Origin: Streptomyces broussonetiae
Lineage (GTDB): Bacteria; Actinomycetota; Actinomycetes; Streptomycetales; Streptomycetaceae
Length of the DNA: 64,000 nt
Direction: 5' to 3'
Assembly: GCF_009796285.1 (NCBI RefSeq)
Contig: NZ_CP047020.1
Span: 2,976,001 to 3,040,000 of the forward strand
In this document: positions 51,559 through 59,501 of the stretch, in pieces
Position numbering within the stretch: the stretch's first letter is position 1
Layout of the letters: every line of letters starts with the position of its first letter
Program-made: the position numbers and the translations under genes
The notes under the pieces: generated by a model
The model's input: only the letters and a program-made list of their open reading frames with translations
Database searches by the model: none
What the model was told of the DNA's origin: nothing

Positions 51559-52248
51559 ATGGCGAGGAAGGAAACCGCGGCGGACGCCGCGAACGCAGGG
51601 CGACTGAAGCAGATCGCCCTCACGTACAAGATGACCCGTAAGGCCGACAAGAAGATCGGTCTTGTGCTCGGGACCGTCGGCATCGGCACCTTTGCTGTCT
51701 TTCTCGCAATCGGTTTCCTGATCGACCACCCGGTCTACCTGGGCATCTTCGGTCTGCTGGTCGCCGTGCTGGCGACGGCGATCGTGTTCGGCCGCCGGGC
51801 CGAGCGCGCCGCCTTCGGTCAGATGGAGGGTCAGCCGGGCGCCGCGGCCGCCGTGCTGGACAACGTCGGCCGGGGCTGGACGACGACGCCGGCGGTGGCG
51901 ATGAACCGCAGCCAGGACGTGGTGCACCGGGCGGTCGGCAAGGCCGGCATCGTGCTGGTCGCCGAGGGCAACCCGAACCGGGTGAAGGGCCTGCTGGCCG
52001 CCGAGAAGAAGAAGATGAACCGCATCGTGGCCGACGTCCCGGTGCACGACGTCATCGTGGGCAACGGCGAGGGCATGGTCGAGCTGAAGAAGCTGCGCAC
52101 GACCATGCTGAAGTTCCCGCGCGTGCTCACCGGCCCCCAGGTCACGGCCACCAACGACCGGCTGCGGGCCATGGGCGACCTGATGAGCAACATGCCGCTG
52201 CCCAAGGGCCCGATGCCCAAGGGCATGCGCATGCCCAAGGGCCGCTGA
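51559..52248 (+). CDS. DUF4191 membrane protein
   Basis: 229 residues. Two transmembrane segments near 38-80 (LVLGTVGIGTFAVFLAIGFL and LGIFGLLVAVLATAIVF) with a cytoplasmic remainder ending in a Met/Pro/Lys-rich tail (MPLPKGPMPKGMRMPKG). Function unknown. The family is the actinobacterial neighbour of lipA (Rv2219 in M. tuberculosis), and that position is kept here. The ATG lies 7 bases after a TAGACT box, so it may be leaderless. Confidence 0.9.
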   Translation: MARKETAADAANAGRLKQIALTYKMTRKADKKIGLVLGTVGIGTFAVFLAIGFLIDHPVYLGIFGLLVAVLATAIVFGRRAERAAFGQMEGQPGAAAAVLDNVGRGWTTTPAVAMNRSQDVVHRAVGKAGIVLVAEGNPNRVKGLLAAEKKKMNRIVADVPVHDVIVGNGEGMVELKKLRTTMLKFPRVLTGPQVTATNDRLRAMGDLMSNMPLPKGPMPKGMRMPKGR

Positions 52249-52270
52249 GCCGCGTACCGGCGCCTCCCGG

Positions 52271-52771
52271 TCAGTTCAGCGACCGGAACTCGCGCTCGCA
52301 GTAGACCATCGGCGACCCCTCGCCCAGCCGCACTCCCGTTACCCGGCCGATCAGGATCGTGTGATCCCCGGCCGGGTAACGCGCGTATGCGGCACAGTCC
52401 AGCTGCACCGGCGCCTGCACCACCGTGGGCAGCCCGGCCGGGCTCGGCTGCAGCAGGCCGTCGGCGAACTTGTCCGCGCCCTTGGTGGCGAACCGCAGCG
52501 CCAGATGCTGGTGCTCCGGGGCCAGCACACTCACCGCGAAGTGGTCGCAGCGCGCGAAGACCAGCGCCGAGTCGGCGAGGTCCGACAGGCACACCAGGAC
52601 CAGCGGCGGTTCCAGCGAGACCGAGCAGAAGGAACTGGCCGTGAAGCCGCGCGGGGTGCCGTCCTCGCAGCGGGCGGTGACCACCACCACGCCCGACGGA
52701 AAGCGCGACATGGCGTCCCGGAACTCCTCGGGAGTCACCTCGGCCGCCATCACATCCTGAGCATCGGTCAT
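52271..52771 (-). CDS. Flavin reductase-like protein
   Basis: 166 residues, single FMN-binding split-barrel domain. Typical blocks are FRDAMSRFPSGVVVVTA, GFTASSFCSVSLEPPLVLVC and HFAVSVLAPEHQHLALRFA, then DHTILIGRV. Such proteins supply reduced flavin to monooxygenases or bind FMN directly; no monooxygenase is adjacent. I chose the ATG at 52771 (MTDAQDVMAAEV), with AGGTGG about 8 bases upstream; GTG codons 3-4 residues earlier are alternatives. Confidence 0.9.
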   Translation of the reverse strand: MTDAQDVMAAEVTPEEFRDAMSRFPSGVVVVTARCEDGTPRGFTASSFCSVSLEPPLVLVCLSDLADSALVFARCDHFAVSVLAPEHQHLALRFATKGADKFADGLLQPSPAGLPTVVQAPVQLDCAAYARYPAGDHTILIGRVTGVRLGEGSPMVYCEREFRSLN

Positions 52772-53053
52772 ACCGCGCACCACCTGTCCCGCGACGTCCG
52801 GCCCGCGTCGGCCCTGGGCGGCCTGCGACAGTCCGTGTCCGGGCCGTCACGGCCGCGATCACGACTATGCCGCCGACGGTGTGACCGGGCAACCAGAGAG
52901 GCGGGGGGCTCCGCGCGGGCGCCGGGCGCCGCACGGCACGCCCCGCAGGTGGGAGCAGTCACCCGAGCGGCTACCGGGAATGGGACATCCGGATGAACCG
53001 GGGACGGACGGTGGCATGGACCGTGCGGGTCCGTCGTGGCCGGCCGCGGCCCC

Positions 53054-53521
53054 TCAGATCCGTACCTCGACGGTCTTCGCCAGCCGGTCGTGCAGGCCGC
53101 GGCCGTCCCGGTCCCAGATCAGCGCCGGGATCGCGAGGCAGAGCAGGATCGTGCGCACCAGGGCGCGCACCGGGTGGACCGTGCCGGTCTGCAGGGCCAC
53201 GACCCGGATGCCGAACAGCCGCTTGCCCGGGGTGAAGCCGACGGTGCCGACGGTCAGGGCGCTCAGGACGAAGAAGACACCGAGGGCCCAGTTGCTCGTC
53301 GCCTGGCTGTAGCCGTGGGTGATGAGGCCGTATGCGATCAGGACACACACCGTCCAGTCCACGACGAGTGCGCCGAGCCGCCGGCCGGGCCGTGCGATCG
53401 AGTTCGGCCCCTGCTCCGGCAGACCGAGCTGCTCACCCCGGTAACCGAAGTCGGCACCGGCGTCTTCCAGGGCCTCGCGGGGCCCGGAGAGCCATGATCC
53501 GATTGCACGCCTGTTGTCCAC
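53054..53521 (-). CDS. RDD-family membrane protein
   Basis: 155 residues with three to four hydrophobic segments. The RDD motifs are ARPGRRLGALVVDW, FTPGKRLFGIRVV and DGRGLHDRLAKT. The N-terminal 40 residues are cytoplasmic (SWLSGPREALEDAGADFG). It matches in position Rv2219A, an RDD-type protein between DUF4191 and glnA in M. tuberculosis. Divergent from glnA; the shared 210-bp region contains the GlnR-type sites. Confidence 0.9.
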   Translation of the reverse strand: MDNRRAIGSWLSGPREALEDAGADFGYRGEQLGLPEQGPNSIARPGRRLGALVVDWTVCVLIAYGLITHGYSQATSNWALGVFFVLSALTVGTVGFTPGKRLFGIRVVALQTGTVHPVRALVRTILLCLAIPALIWDRDGRGLHDRLAKTVEVRI

Positions 53522-53596
53522 CCGTCAAAGGTACTGCGCCCGGCCGCGGTCCCTACGCGGAGGGGTGTGTCGGGTCTACGGTGGACACGTGGCCGG

Positions 53597-53634
53597 TTAA
53601 CTTCTGCGAAACAAACGGGTCACGCCCGAGAAAT
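53597..53634 (+). promoter_or_regulatory. GlnR-type operator upstream of glnA
   Basis: Four half-sites at an exact 11-bp period: TTAAC (53597), GAAAC (53608), GTCAC (53619) and GAAAT (53630), each separated by six bases. This is the gTnAC-n6-GaAAC-n6-gTnAC-n6-GaAAC arrangement known for the nitrogen regulator GlnR. The last half-site ends about 100 bp before the glnA start. Confidence 0.88.
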
Positions 53635-53731
53635 CACCCGTCCCTAGGGTCGAGACCACCGTGTGCCACCGCACTGGCCGCACGCACGATCTACCACCCC
53701 GGCGAGGACGGTCGGGAGTAGGAGGAGCTGG

Positions 53732-55141
53732 ATGTTCCAGAACGCCGACGAGGCCAAGAAGTTCATCGCGGACGAGGACGTCAAGTTCGTCGACGTCCGC
53801 TTCTGCGACCTGCCGGGCGTCATGCAGCACTTCACGGTGCCCGTCGAGGCGTTCGACCCCGACGAGGAGCTGGCCTTCGACGGATCGTCGATCCGTGGTT
53901 TCCAGGCCATCCACGAGTCCGACATGGCGCTGCGCGCCGACCTGTCCACCGCCCGGGTGGACCCGTTCCGCCGGGACAAGACCCTCAACATCAACTTCTT
54001 CATCCACGACCCGATCACGGGCGAGCAGTACTCCCGTGACCCGCGCAACGTGGCGAAGAAGGCCGAGGCGTACCTCGCGTCGACCGGTATCGCGGACACC
54101 GCGTACTTCGGTCCCGAGGCCGAGTTCTACGTCTTCGACTCCGTCCGCTTCCAGACCAGCGCGAACGAGTCCTTCTACCACATCGACTCCGAGGCGGGTG
54201 CCTGGAACACCGGCGCCCTCGAGGACAACCGCGGGTACAAGGTCCGCTACAAGGGCGGCTACTTCCCGGTCCCGCCGGTCGACCACTTCGCCGACCTGCG
54301 CGCCGAGATCTCCCTGGAGCTGGAGAAGAACGGCCTCAAGGTCGAGCGCCAGCACCACGAGGTGGGCACGGCCGGCCAGGCCGAGATCAACTACAAGTTC
54401 AACACGCTGCTCGCCGCCGCCGACGACCTGCAGCTCTTCAAGTACATCGTGAAGAACGTGGCCTGGCGCAACGGCAAGACCGCGACCTTCATGCCGAAGC
54501 CGATCTTCGGTGACAACGGCTCGGGCATGCACGTGCACCAGTCGCTGTGGAGCAACGGCGACCCGCTGTTCTACGACGAGGCCGGTTACGCGGGCCTGTC
54601 GGACACCGCCCGCTACTACATCGGCGGCATCCTCAAGCACGCCCCGTCGCTGCTCGCCTTCACCAACCCGACGGTCAACTCGTACCACCGTCTGGTGCCG
54701 GGCTTCGAGGCGCCGATCAACCTGGTCTACTCGCAGCGCAACCGCTCCGCGGCCATGCGTATCCCGATCACGGGCTCCAACCCGAAGGCCAAGCGCGTCG
54801 AGTTCCGCGCGCCCGACTCCTCCGGCAACCCGTACCTGGCCTTCTCCGCGCTGCTCCTCGCGGGCCTGGACGGCATCAAGAACAAGATCGAGCCCGCCGA
54901 GCCGATCGACAAGGACCTGTACGAGCTGGCTCCCGAGGAGCACGCGAACGTCGCCCAGGTCCCGACCTCGCTGCCGGCCGTCCTCGACTCGCTCGAGGCC
55001 GACCACGAGTTCCTGCTCCAGGGTGACGTGTTCACCCCGGACCTGATCGAGACGTGGATCGACTTCAAGCGCACCAACGAGATCGCGCCGCTGCAGCTGC
55101 GTCCGCACCCGCACGAGTTCGAGCTGTACTTCGACGTGTGA
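53732..55141 (+). CDS. glnA: Glutamine synthetase type I
   Basis: ATP-dependent ammonium assimilation to glutamine; a dodecamer in the cytoplasm. The 469-residue product has [20 protein letters not shown], the metal-binding [31 protein letters not shown], the ATP region [18 protein letters not shown], and the adenylylation Tyr in [16 protein letters not shown] (near residue 397). ATG at 53732 has a strong GGAGGAG site. GlnR-type half-sites lie upstream and a long hairpin downstream. Confidence 0.98.
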   Translation: MFQNADEAKKFIADEDVKFVDVRFCDLPGVMQHFTVPVEAFDPDEELAFDGSSIRGFQAIHESDMALRADLSTARVDPFRRDKTLNINFFIHDPITGEQYSRDPRNVAKKAEAYLASTGIADTAYFGPEAEFYVFDSVRFQTSANESFYHIDSEAGAWNTGALEDNRGYKVRYKGGYFPVPPVDHFADLRAEISLELEKNGLKVERQHHEVGTAGQAEINYKFNTLLAAADDLQLFKYIVKNVAWRNGKTATFMPKPIFGDNGSGMHVHQSLWSNGDPLFYDEAGYAGLSDTARYYIGGILKHAPSLLAFTNPTVNSYHRLVPGFEAPINLVYSQRNRSAAMRIPITGSNPKAKRVEFRAPDSSGNPYLAFSALLLAGLDGIKNKIEPAEPIDKDLYELAPEEHANVAQVPTSLPAVLDSLEADHEFLLQGDVFTPDLIETWIDFKRTNEIAPLQLRPHPHEFELYFDV

Positions 55142-55162
55142 CAGACGGATCCCCCGGGATCG

Positions 55163-55201
55163 GGCCCCTCGGTTCTCTCCACGGAGAGCGGCCGGGGGGC
55201 C
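55163..55201 (+). terminator. Terminator after glnA
   Basis: Arms 55163-55180 and 55183-55201 pair with an inner perfect CTCTCC/GGAGAG stem around the loop AC and an outer GGCCCC/GGGGCC stem, with mismatches between. Confidence 0.7.
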
Positions 55202-55237
55202 TTCGCCGTACTCGGCCGCGGTACCCGGCCCTCGTGC

Positions 55238-56227
55238 TCAGCCCCTGTGCCGGAACCGGCCGCGGTACTCCGTCGGGGTCGTGTCCAGCCTGCGGCGGAA
55301 GGCGCGGATGAGGGTGTCGACCGTGCCGAAGCCGCAGGCGGCGGCCACCCGGTCGAGGGTGTCGTCGGTGCACTCCAGCCGGCCCCGGGCCGCCTCGACG
55401 CGGGCGGACTCGATGTAGGCGGCCGGGGTCGTGCCCAGCTCGGCCTTGAACAGCCGGGTCAGCTGGCGCTCGCTGATGTGCGCCTGGGCGGCGAGATCGG
55501 CGACCGTGAGCCGGCCGGGGGCGTGCCGGTCGACGTAGCGCCGCAGATCGTCCATGCGCCGGGTGGTCGAGACGGGTTCGAGCGGCACGCTGAACTGGCT
55601 CTGGCCGCCCGGCCGCTTCAGGTACATCACCAGCTGCCGGGCCACGCGCAGCGCGACGGGCTCGCCGAAGTCCTCGGCGACGAGCGCGAGGGACAGATCG
55701 AGGCAGGCGGTGATGCCCGCGCCGGTCCACACCTTGCCGTCGCGCAGGAAGATCGGGTCGGCGTCGACCCGTACGGCCGGATGCTCGGCGGCCAGCTGGC
55801 GCGCGGTGGACCAGTGGGTCGTGGCGCGCCTGCCGTCGAGCAGTCCGGCGGCGGCGAGCAGATGCGCGCCCACGCAGACGGAGGCGACGCGGCGGGCGCG
55901 GTCGGCCAGCGTCCGCACCCGGCGGACCACGCCCTCGTCGGTCACGGCCCGCACCTGGCCCTCGTCGTCGACCTCGACCGCGCCGGGCACCAGCAGGGTG
56001 TCGAGGGGAAGCCGGGCGGCCTCGTCGAAGGTGACGTCGGGCAGCACGCGCACCCCGGCCGAGGTGGTGACCGGGTCCAGGGTCTCGGCGGCGAGGACGA
56101 CCCGGATGCCGTCCGCGTCGTCGGTCTCCCAGCGCAGCAGCGCGAACACCTCGGGCGGGCCGGTGACGTCGAGCAGGTCGACACCGTCGAAGACCAGCAC
56201 GACGACGTACCGTTCAGCGCTGCCCAC
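55238..56227 (-). CDS. GlxA-type AraC-family regulator with DJ-1/PfpI domain
   Basis: 329 residues. N-terminal DJ-1/PfpI-like domain (1-190): VVLVFDGVDLLDVTGPPEVF, then the nucleophile-elbow-like VASVCVGAHLLAAAGLLDG. C-terminal AraC double helix-turn-helix (about 225-329): LTVADLAAQAHISERQLTRL and DRVAAACGFGTVDTLIRAFR. Such proteins often control amine or amide metabolism genes. The divergent isochorismatase-like hydrolase gene is the natural target; the region between them contains two direct 13-bp repeats. GTG start after GGGAAG. Confidence 0.93.
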   Translation of the reverse strand: MGSAERYVVVLVFDGVDLLDVTGPPEVFALLRWETDDADGIRVVLAAETLDPVTTSAGVRVLPDVTFDEAARLPLDTLLVPGAVEVDDEGQVRAVTDEGVVRRVRTLADRARRVASVCVGAHLLAAAGLLDGRRATTHWSTARQLAAEHPAVRVDADPIFLRDGKVWTGAGITACLDLSLALVAEDFGEPVALRVARQLVMYLKRPGGQSQFSVPLEPVSTTRRMDDLRRYVDRHAPGRLTVADLAAQAHISERQLTRLFKAELGTTPAAYIESARVEAARGRLECTDDTLDRVAAACGFGTVDTLIRAFRRRLDTTPTEYRGRFRHRG

Positions 56228-56266
56228 CAGGCTTCCCTCCCCCCACCGACGACCGGACCGACGCCT

Positions 56267-56292
56267 GATCCGATGTCCGGATCCGATGTCCG
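56267..56292. promoter_or_regulatory. Two tandem 13-bp repeats in the GlxA-type/hydrolase intergenic region
   Basis: GATCCGATGTCCG occurs twice without a gap, followed by a third GATC. AraC-family proteins bind direct repeats; the site lies 40 bp before the regulator start and 45 bp before the hydrolase -10, so it could serve both. Confidence 0.6.
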
Positions 56293-56336
56293 GATCTGCA
56301 AGTTACCTGACATTGCCGCCATGGTGAGGCCGCCCC

Positions 56337-56342
56337 TAGCGT
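56337..56342 (+). promoter_or_regulatory. -10 box of leaderless hydrolase promoter
   Basis: TAGCGT ends 7 bases before the ATG at 56350; a TTGCCG at 56313-56318 gives an 18-base spacer. Confidence 0.45.
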
Positions 56343-56349
56343 GAGGGCC

Positions 56350-56940
56350 ATGGCTACGACGACTCTGCGTGACCTCAGCGGCTTCGACCAGACCCCGGCC
56401 TCGCTCGCCGGCGCGACGCTGATCCTCATCGACTACCAGAACACCTACACCCGCGGCGTCATGGAACTGACCGGCTGGCAGGCCGCGCTCGACGCCGGGG
56501 CGGATCTGCTGGCGCGGGCCCGGAGCGCGGCCGCGCCGGTCCTGCACGTCGTCAACGACGGCGGTGAGGGGACGCCGTACGACATCCGGGCCGAGATCGG
56601 CGCGATCCATCCCAAGGTCGCCCCCGTGGAGGGCGAGCCGGTGGTGGTCAAGACGGCGCCGAACGCGTTCCTGGACACCGATCTGGCCGCGCACGTGGAC
56701 GCCGCCGGGCACAAGGACGTGATCGTCGCGGGCTTCATGACCCACATGTGCGTCGCCTTCACCGCCCAGGGCGCCTTCCTGCGCGGCAACCGGCCCACGG
56801 TCGTCGCCGACGCCTGCGCGACCCGGCCGCTCGCCACCGCCGTCGCCGGGGTCTCCTCCGACCAGCTCCACCACGGCGCGCTCGCGACGATCGCCGACCT
56901 GTACGGCGTCGTCGTGCCGTCCGCCGCGTCGCTGACCTGA
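56350..56940 (+). CDS. Isochorismatase-like cysteine hydrolase
   Basis: 196 residues. The catalytic triad of the family is visible: Asp in LILIDYQNTY, Lys in VVKTAPNAF, and Cys in AGFMTHMCVAFTAQGA, with the cis-peptide before it. Substrates in this family include nicotinamide, isochorismate and other amides. The active-site loops do not show me which. I chose the ATG at 56350 from the promoter position; an in-frame GTG three codons earlier overlaps the -10. Divergent from the GlxA-type regulator. Confidence 0.93.
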   Translation: MATTTLRDLSGFDQTPASLAGATLILIDYQNTYTRGVMELTGWQAALDAGADLLARARSAAAPVLHVVNDGGEGTPYDIRAEIGAIHPKVAPVEGEPVVVKTAPNAFLDTDLAAHVDAAGHKDVIVAGFMTHMCVAFTAQGAFLRGNRPTVVADACATRPLATAVAGVSSDQLHHGALATIADLYGVVVPSAASLT

Positions 56941-57024
56941 GAGCAACCTTTTCGGCTTCCCGGCATTCCTACCTTCGGGAGATCATCCCTCCTGACCCTG
57001 CCGGACGAGAGAGGTTGCACGGGG

Positions 57025-57279
57025 ATGACGGAACAGGACGACTGGGAGCGGGAGTTCGATCACCGCTGGGCGGAATCGGCCGAGCACAAGGAACCCTCGG
57101 CGCGGGCGCGGATGCTCGCCGCCCGCTGGAAGGAGAGCCCGCCCGACCCGGCGCCCTTCCGCGCCGACGCCGACCCGGTGCCGCGCCGGGCGTCATGGGC
57201 GTCGACGGCCGTGGTGGTCGGCTGTGTACTGGCGGTGATGGTGCTGATCGGTTTCGTACAGTTTCACTCTTCGTACTAG
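57025..57279 (+). CDS. Small single-pass membrane protein, 84 aa
   Basis: Unrecognised family. The N-terminal 55 residues are charged (EQDDWEREFDHRWAESAEHK, then MLAARWKESPPDPAPFR) and one C-terminal transmembrane helix follows (ASTAVVVGCVLAVMVLIGFV), a tail-anchored layout. ATG with GAGAGGTTG upstream. It lies 117 bp before htpX on the same strand, so a link with the HtpX/PspAB pair is possible. Confidence 0.75.
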   Translation: MTEQDDWEREFDHRWAESAEHKEPSARARMLAARWKESPPDPAPFRADADPVPRRASWASTAVVVGCVLAVMVLIGFVQFHSSY

Positions 57280-57292
57280 TGACAGCGCTCAC
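57279..57292. promoter_or_regulatory. GTGA-N6-TCAC dyad upstream of htpX
   Basis: GTGACAGCGCTCAC overlaps the end of the small membrane protein gene. 4-bp arms around CAGCGC, 31 bp before a second set of dyads. Confidence 0.3.
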
Positions 57293-57322
57293 AGGTAGCT
57301 TTTGCTGCCCCTAGGGCCGTTC

Positions 57323-57341
57323 GGAACTATTCCATGGGAAT
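57323..57341. promoter_or_regulatory. Overlapping dyads GGAA/TTCC and ATTCC/GGAAT upstream of htpX
   Basis: GGAACTATTCC (57323-57333) and ATTCCATGGGAAT (57329-57341) share the TTCC arm. They lie 55-73 bp before the htpX start, where an operator or the -35 (GGAAC, ECF-sigma-like) would be expected. I could not find a matching CGTC -10. Confidence 0.4.
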
Positions 57342-57395
57342 CGGCAGGTGCACACTGGACAGCGGGACGAGTGCCTGACTGCGGGGTGATGCAAG

Positions 57396-58313
57396 ATGCA
57401 GAGCCGGTTCCGGAGCGACCGACGGCTGACTGTGCGCATGGGACTCACGATGTTCCTGCTCGGTCTGCTCTACGTGGGCTTCGTCGCGGCGTTGATCGTG
57501 CTGCTGAGGTCCTGGGTGCTGGTCGTCGTCGTGGTCGGGGCGATGTTCGTGGCCCAGTTCTGGTTCTCCGACAAGATCGCCATGTTCGCGATGCGCGGTC
57601 GGGTCGTGGAGCGCGAGGAGTATCCCGAGCTGCACGCGGTGGTCGACCGGCTGTGCGCGATCGCGGACATGCCCAAGCCGGTCGTCGCCGTGTCCGAGCT
57701 GGACATGCCGAACGCGTTCGCCACCGGGCGAAACCCCGACCACGCGGTGGTCTGTGTGACCACGGGGCTGCTACGGCGGCTGGAGCCCGCCGAGCTGGAG
57801 GGCGTGCTGGCGCACGAGCTGTCGCACGTGGCGCACAAGGACGTCGCCGTGATCACGATCGCGTCCTTCCTCGGGGTGCTGGCGGGCCTGATCGTCCGGT
57901 TCGCCTTCTACTCCCAGGTCTTCGGGGGCCGCAGGGACCAGAACACGGCCGCCGTGCTGGCCGCCGTGCTGGCGGTCTCGGTGGCGGTGTACGCGATCAG
58001 CTTCATGCTGATCCGGGCGCTGTCCCGGTACCGGGAGCTGGCGGCCGACCGCGCGGCCGCGCATCTCACCGGCCGTCCGTCGGCCCTTGCCTCGGCGCTC
58101 ACCAAGGTCTCCGGGGACATCGCCCGGATCCCGACCAAGGACCTGCGCACGGCACAGGCCTTCAACGCCTTCTTCTTCACCCCGGCGGAGGGGAAGGAGC
58201 CGGGCCTGGAGCGGTTCTTCTCCACCCACCCGACCCTGGAGCAGCGCCTGGAGCAGCTGGGCCGGATCTCGGCGGAACTGGGCGAGGCCGCCTCCCCCGG
58301 AAAGGCGGGCTGA
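57396..58313 (+). CDS. htpX: HtpX-like M48 zinc metalloprotease
   Basis: 305 residues. Two N-terminal transmembrane helices (LTMFLLGLLYVGFVAALIVL and VLVVVVVGAMFVAQFWF), then the zinc motif HELSHVAHKD (about residue 144) with the third ligand Glu in YRELAADRAA, and two further hydrophobic segments between them. It cuts damaged membrane proteins at the inner membrane. The PspAB gene starts 3 bases after its stop, so the two are one operon. Confidence 0.93.
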   Translation: MQSRFRSDRRLTVRMGLTMFLLGLLYVGFVAALIVLLRSWVLVVVVVGAMFVAQFWFSDKIAMFAMRGRVVEREEYPELHAVVDRLCAIADMPKPVVAVSELDMPNAFATGRNPDHAVVCVTTGLLRRLEPAELEGVLAHELSHVAHKDVAVITIASFLGVLAGLIVRFAFYSQVFGGRRDQNTAAVLAAVLAVSVAVYAISFMLIRALSRYRELAADRAAAHLTGRPSALASALTKVSGDIARIPTKDLRTAQAFNAFFFTPAEGKEPGLERFFSTHPTLEQRLEQLGRISAELGEAASPGKAG

Positions 58314-58316
58314 GTA

Positions 58317-58901
58317 TTGGGGCTGCTGGACATCCTGCTGGGCCGTACGAAACCGGTCGCGCCCGACCTGGACCAGCTCTTCGCGCTGCCCTCGGCGGCC
58401 GTGACCCTTCAGGCCGCGGCCGGTTTCACGCCCACCGGGGGCGGGGCGGTGTGCTTCGCGACGGTGGAGGGGGCCGCGTTCGAGCAGACGCACCGGGAGG
58501 TGCAGGCGCTGCTGGACGCGGACACCGACCGGACCGGTCCGCCGGTGGAACTGCGGCGGGACGACTACGGCTACTCGTGGCTGGTCTCCGAGCGGACCCC
58601 GGACCAACTGCCCCAGCTCGTCAACGATCTGCACGCGGTGAACAGTGCGATGGAGGTCAACGGCTTCGGCCCCCAGCTGCTGTGCTCGCTCGCGGCCTTC
58701 CAGGACGACGGAGGCCGCAGGCTGGCGCTGGTCTACCTCTACAAGCGGGGCACCTTCTACCCCTTCGCTCCTCTCGCCGGTGCCGGTGAACGGCGGGACA
58801 GTGCCCTGGAACTCCAGGTGAAGGCGACGCTCGCGAACGACCTCAGGATCGAGCAGGACCTGAGCCGCTGGTTCCCGGTGTGGGGCGCCCCCGGCCTGTG
58901 A
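58317..58901 (+). CDS. pspAB: PspA-associated protein PspAB
   Basis: 194 residues, cytoplasmic. The start MGLLDILLGRTKP and the later FATVEGAAFEQTHREVQALL and DYGYSWLVSERTPDQ blocks are those of the PspAB family, which accompanies actinobacterial PspA and HtpX. The start codon is TTG, 3 bases after the htpX stop, with AAAGGCGG inside the htpX end as ribosome site, so translation is probably coupled. PspA and PspAA are encoded at 17.4-18.5 kb in the same window. Confidence 0.85.
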   Translation: MGLLDILLGRTKPVAPDLDQLFALPSAAVTLQAAAGFTPTGGGAVCFATVEGAAFEQTHREVQALLDADTDRTGPPVELRRDDYGYSWLVSERTPDQLPQLVNDLHAVNSAMEVNGFGPQLLCSLAAFQDDGGRRLALVYLYKRGTFYPFAPLAGAGERRDSALELQVKATLANDLRIEQDLSRWFPVWGAPGL

Positions 58902-58917
58902 CCGGGGACGCCGTGGC

Positions 58918-59196
58918 TCACCTGCTCTTCTCCCGCTCCTGCCGGCGCACCTCGAAGGGGTGCTCCCGGCGGTAGCGGCGCTCCCACCGGGCGAGCCGGT
59001 CCCGGCGCTCGCGGTAGGCGCGGTAGCTGTCGGGCGCGGGCGGGGTGCCCGGGCCGGGGGGCGGTGGCGTGCCGGGCGAACCGCGTCCGTGCGTCGCGTG
59101 CAGGTACAGCAGGGCGACGGCGGCGAGCCACCACAGATGGTTGCCGATTCCGAGGATCACCAGGACGACGGTCCCGGACGCGACGATGCCACGCAT
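58918..59196 (-). CDS. Small membrane protein, 92 aa
   Basis: Two short hydrophobic segments at the N-terminus (ASGTVVLVILGIG and WWLAAVALLYLHAT), then a Gly/Pro linker (GSPGTPPPPGPGTPP) and a strongly basic helical tail (YRERRDRLARWERRYRREH). No known domain. ATG at 59196 with GGAGG about 5 bases upstream. It converges on pspAB. Confidence 0.72.
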   Translation of the reverse strand: MRGIVASGTVVLVILGIGNHLWWLAAVALLYLHATHGRGSPGTPPPPGPGTPPAPDSYRAYRERRDRLARWERRYRREHPFEVRRQEREKSR

Positions 59197-59501
59197 GACG
59201 GACCTCCTCCGTGAGGTGAGGGTGGCTGGGGTGGAGTGTGTCGGCTTCGTGCCGTTTGATCAGCGTAGGGACGCCGCGACCCCACCCGCATCCCGTTTTC
59301 CGCCCGCCGCGGACTCGCCGCGAGTGCCCGCCCCCATGAGCGAAATCCCTTACGCCGCCCACGACTTCGACGGCGGAGGGCTCGGCGGGGTGCACGCCCG
59401 GCCGCCGGGCCGGGCAGGAGCACCGGTTGCGAGGGCGTATCGGCGTGCGGGCCGCACCGGGTGCCCCGCCGCTTCGCGGGGCACCCGGTGCCTGGCCGTA
59501 C
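59197..59501. other. Intergenic region with no recognised gene
   Basis: About 300 bp. It contains the promoter side of the small membrane protein gene and, near the right end, the terminator of the next leftward gene. An ATG at 59337 opens a frame reading SEIPYAAHDFDGGGLGG, but it has no ribosome site and becomes low-complexity, so I do not call it. Confidence 0.4.
59455..59490 (-). terminator. Terminator after the 113-aa hypothetical gene
   Basis: CACCGGGTGCCCCGC and GCGGGGCACCCGGTG form a 15-bp perfect stem with a 6-base loop, 11 bases past the stop of the leftward gene. Confidence 0.85.

Noticed and set aside
52772..53053. A small gene between the flavin reductase and RDD genes
   Set aside because: Short frames here are Arg/Pro-rich with no ribosome site and no conserved look.
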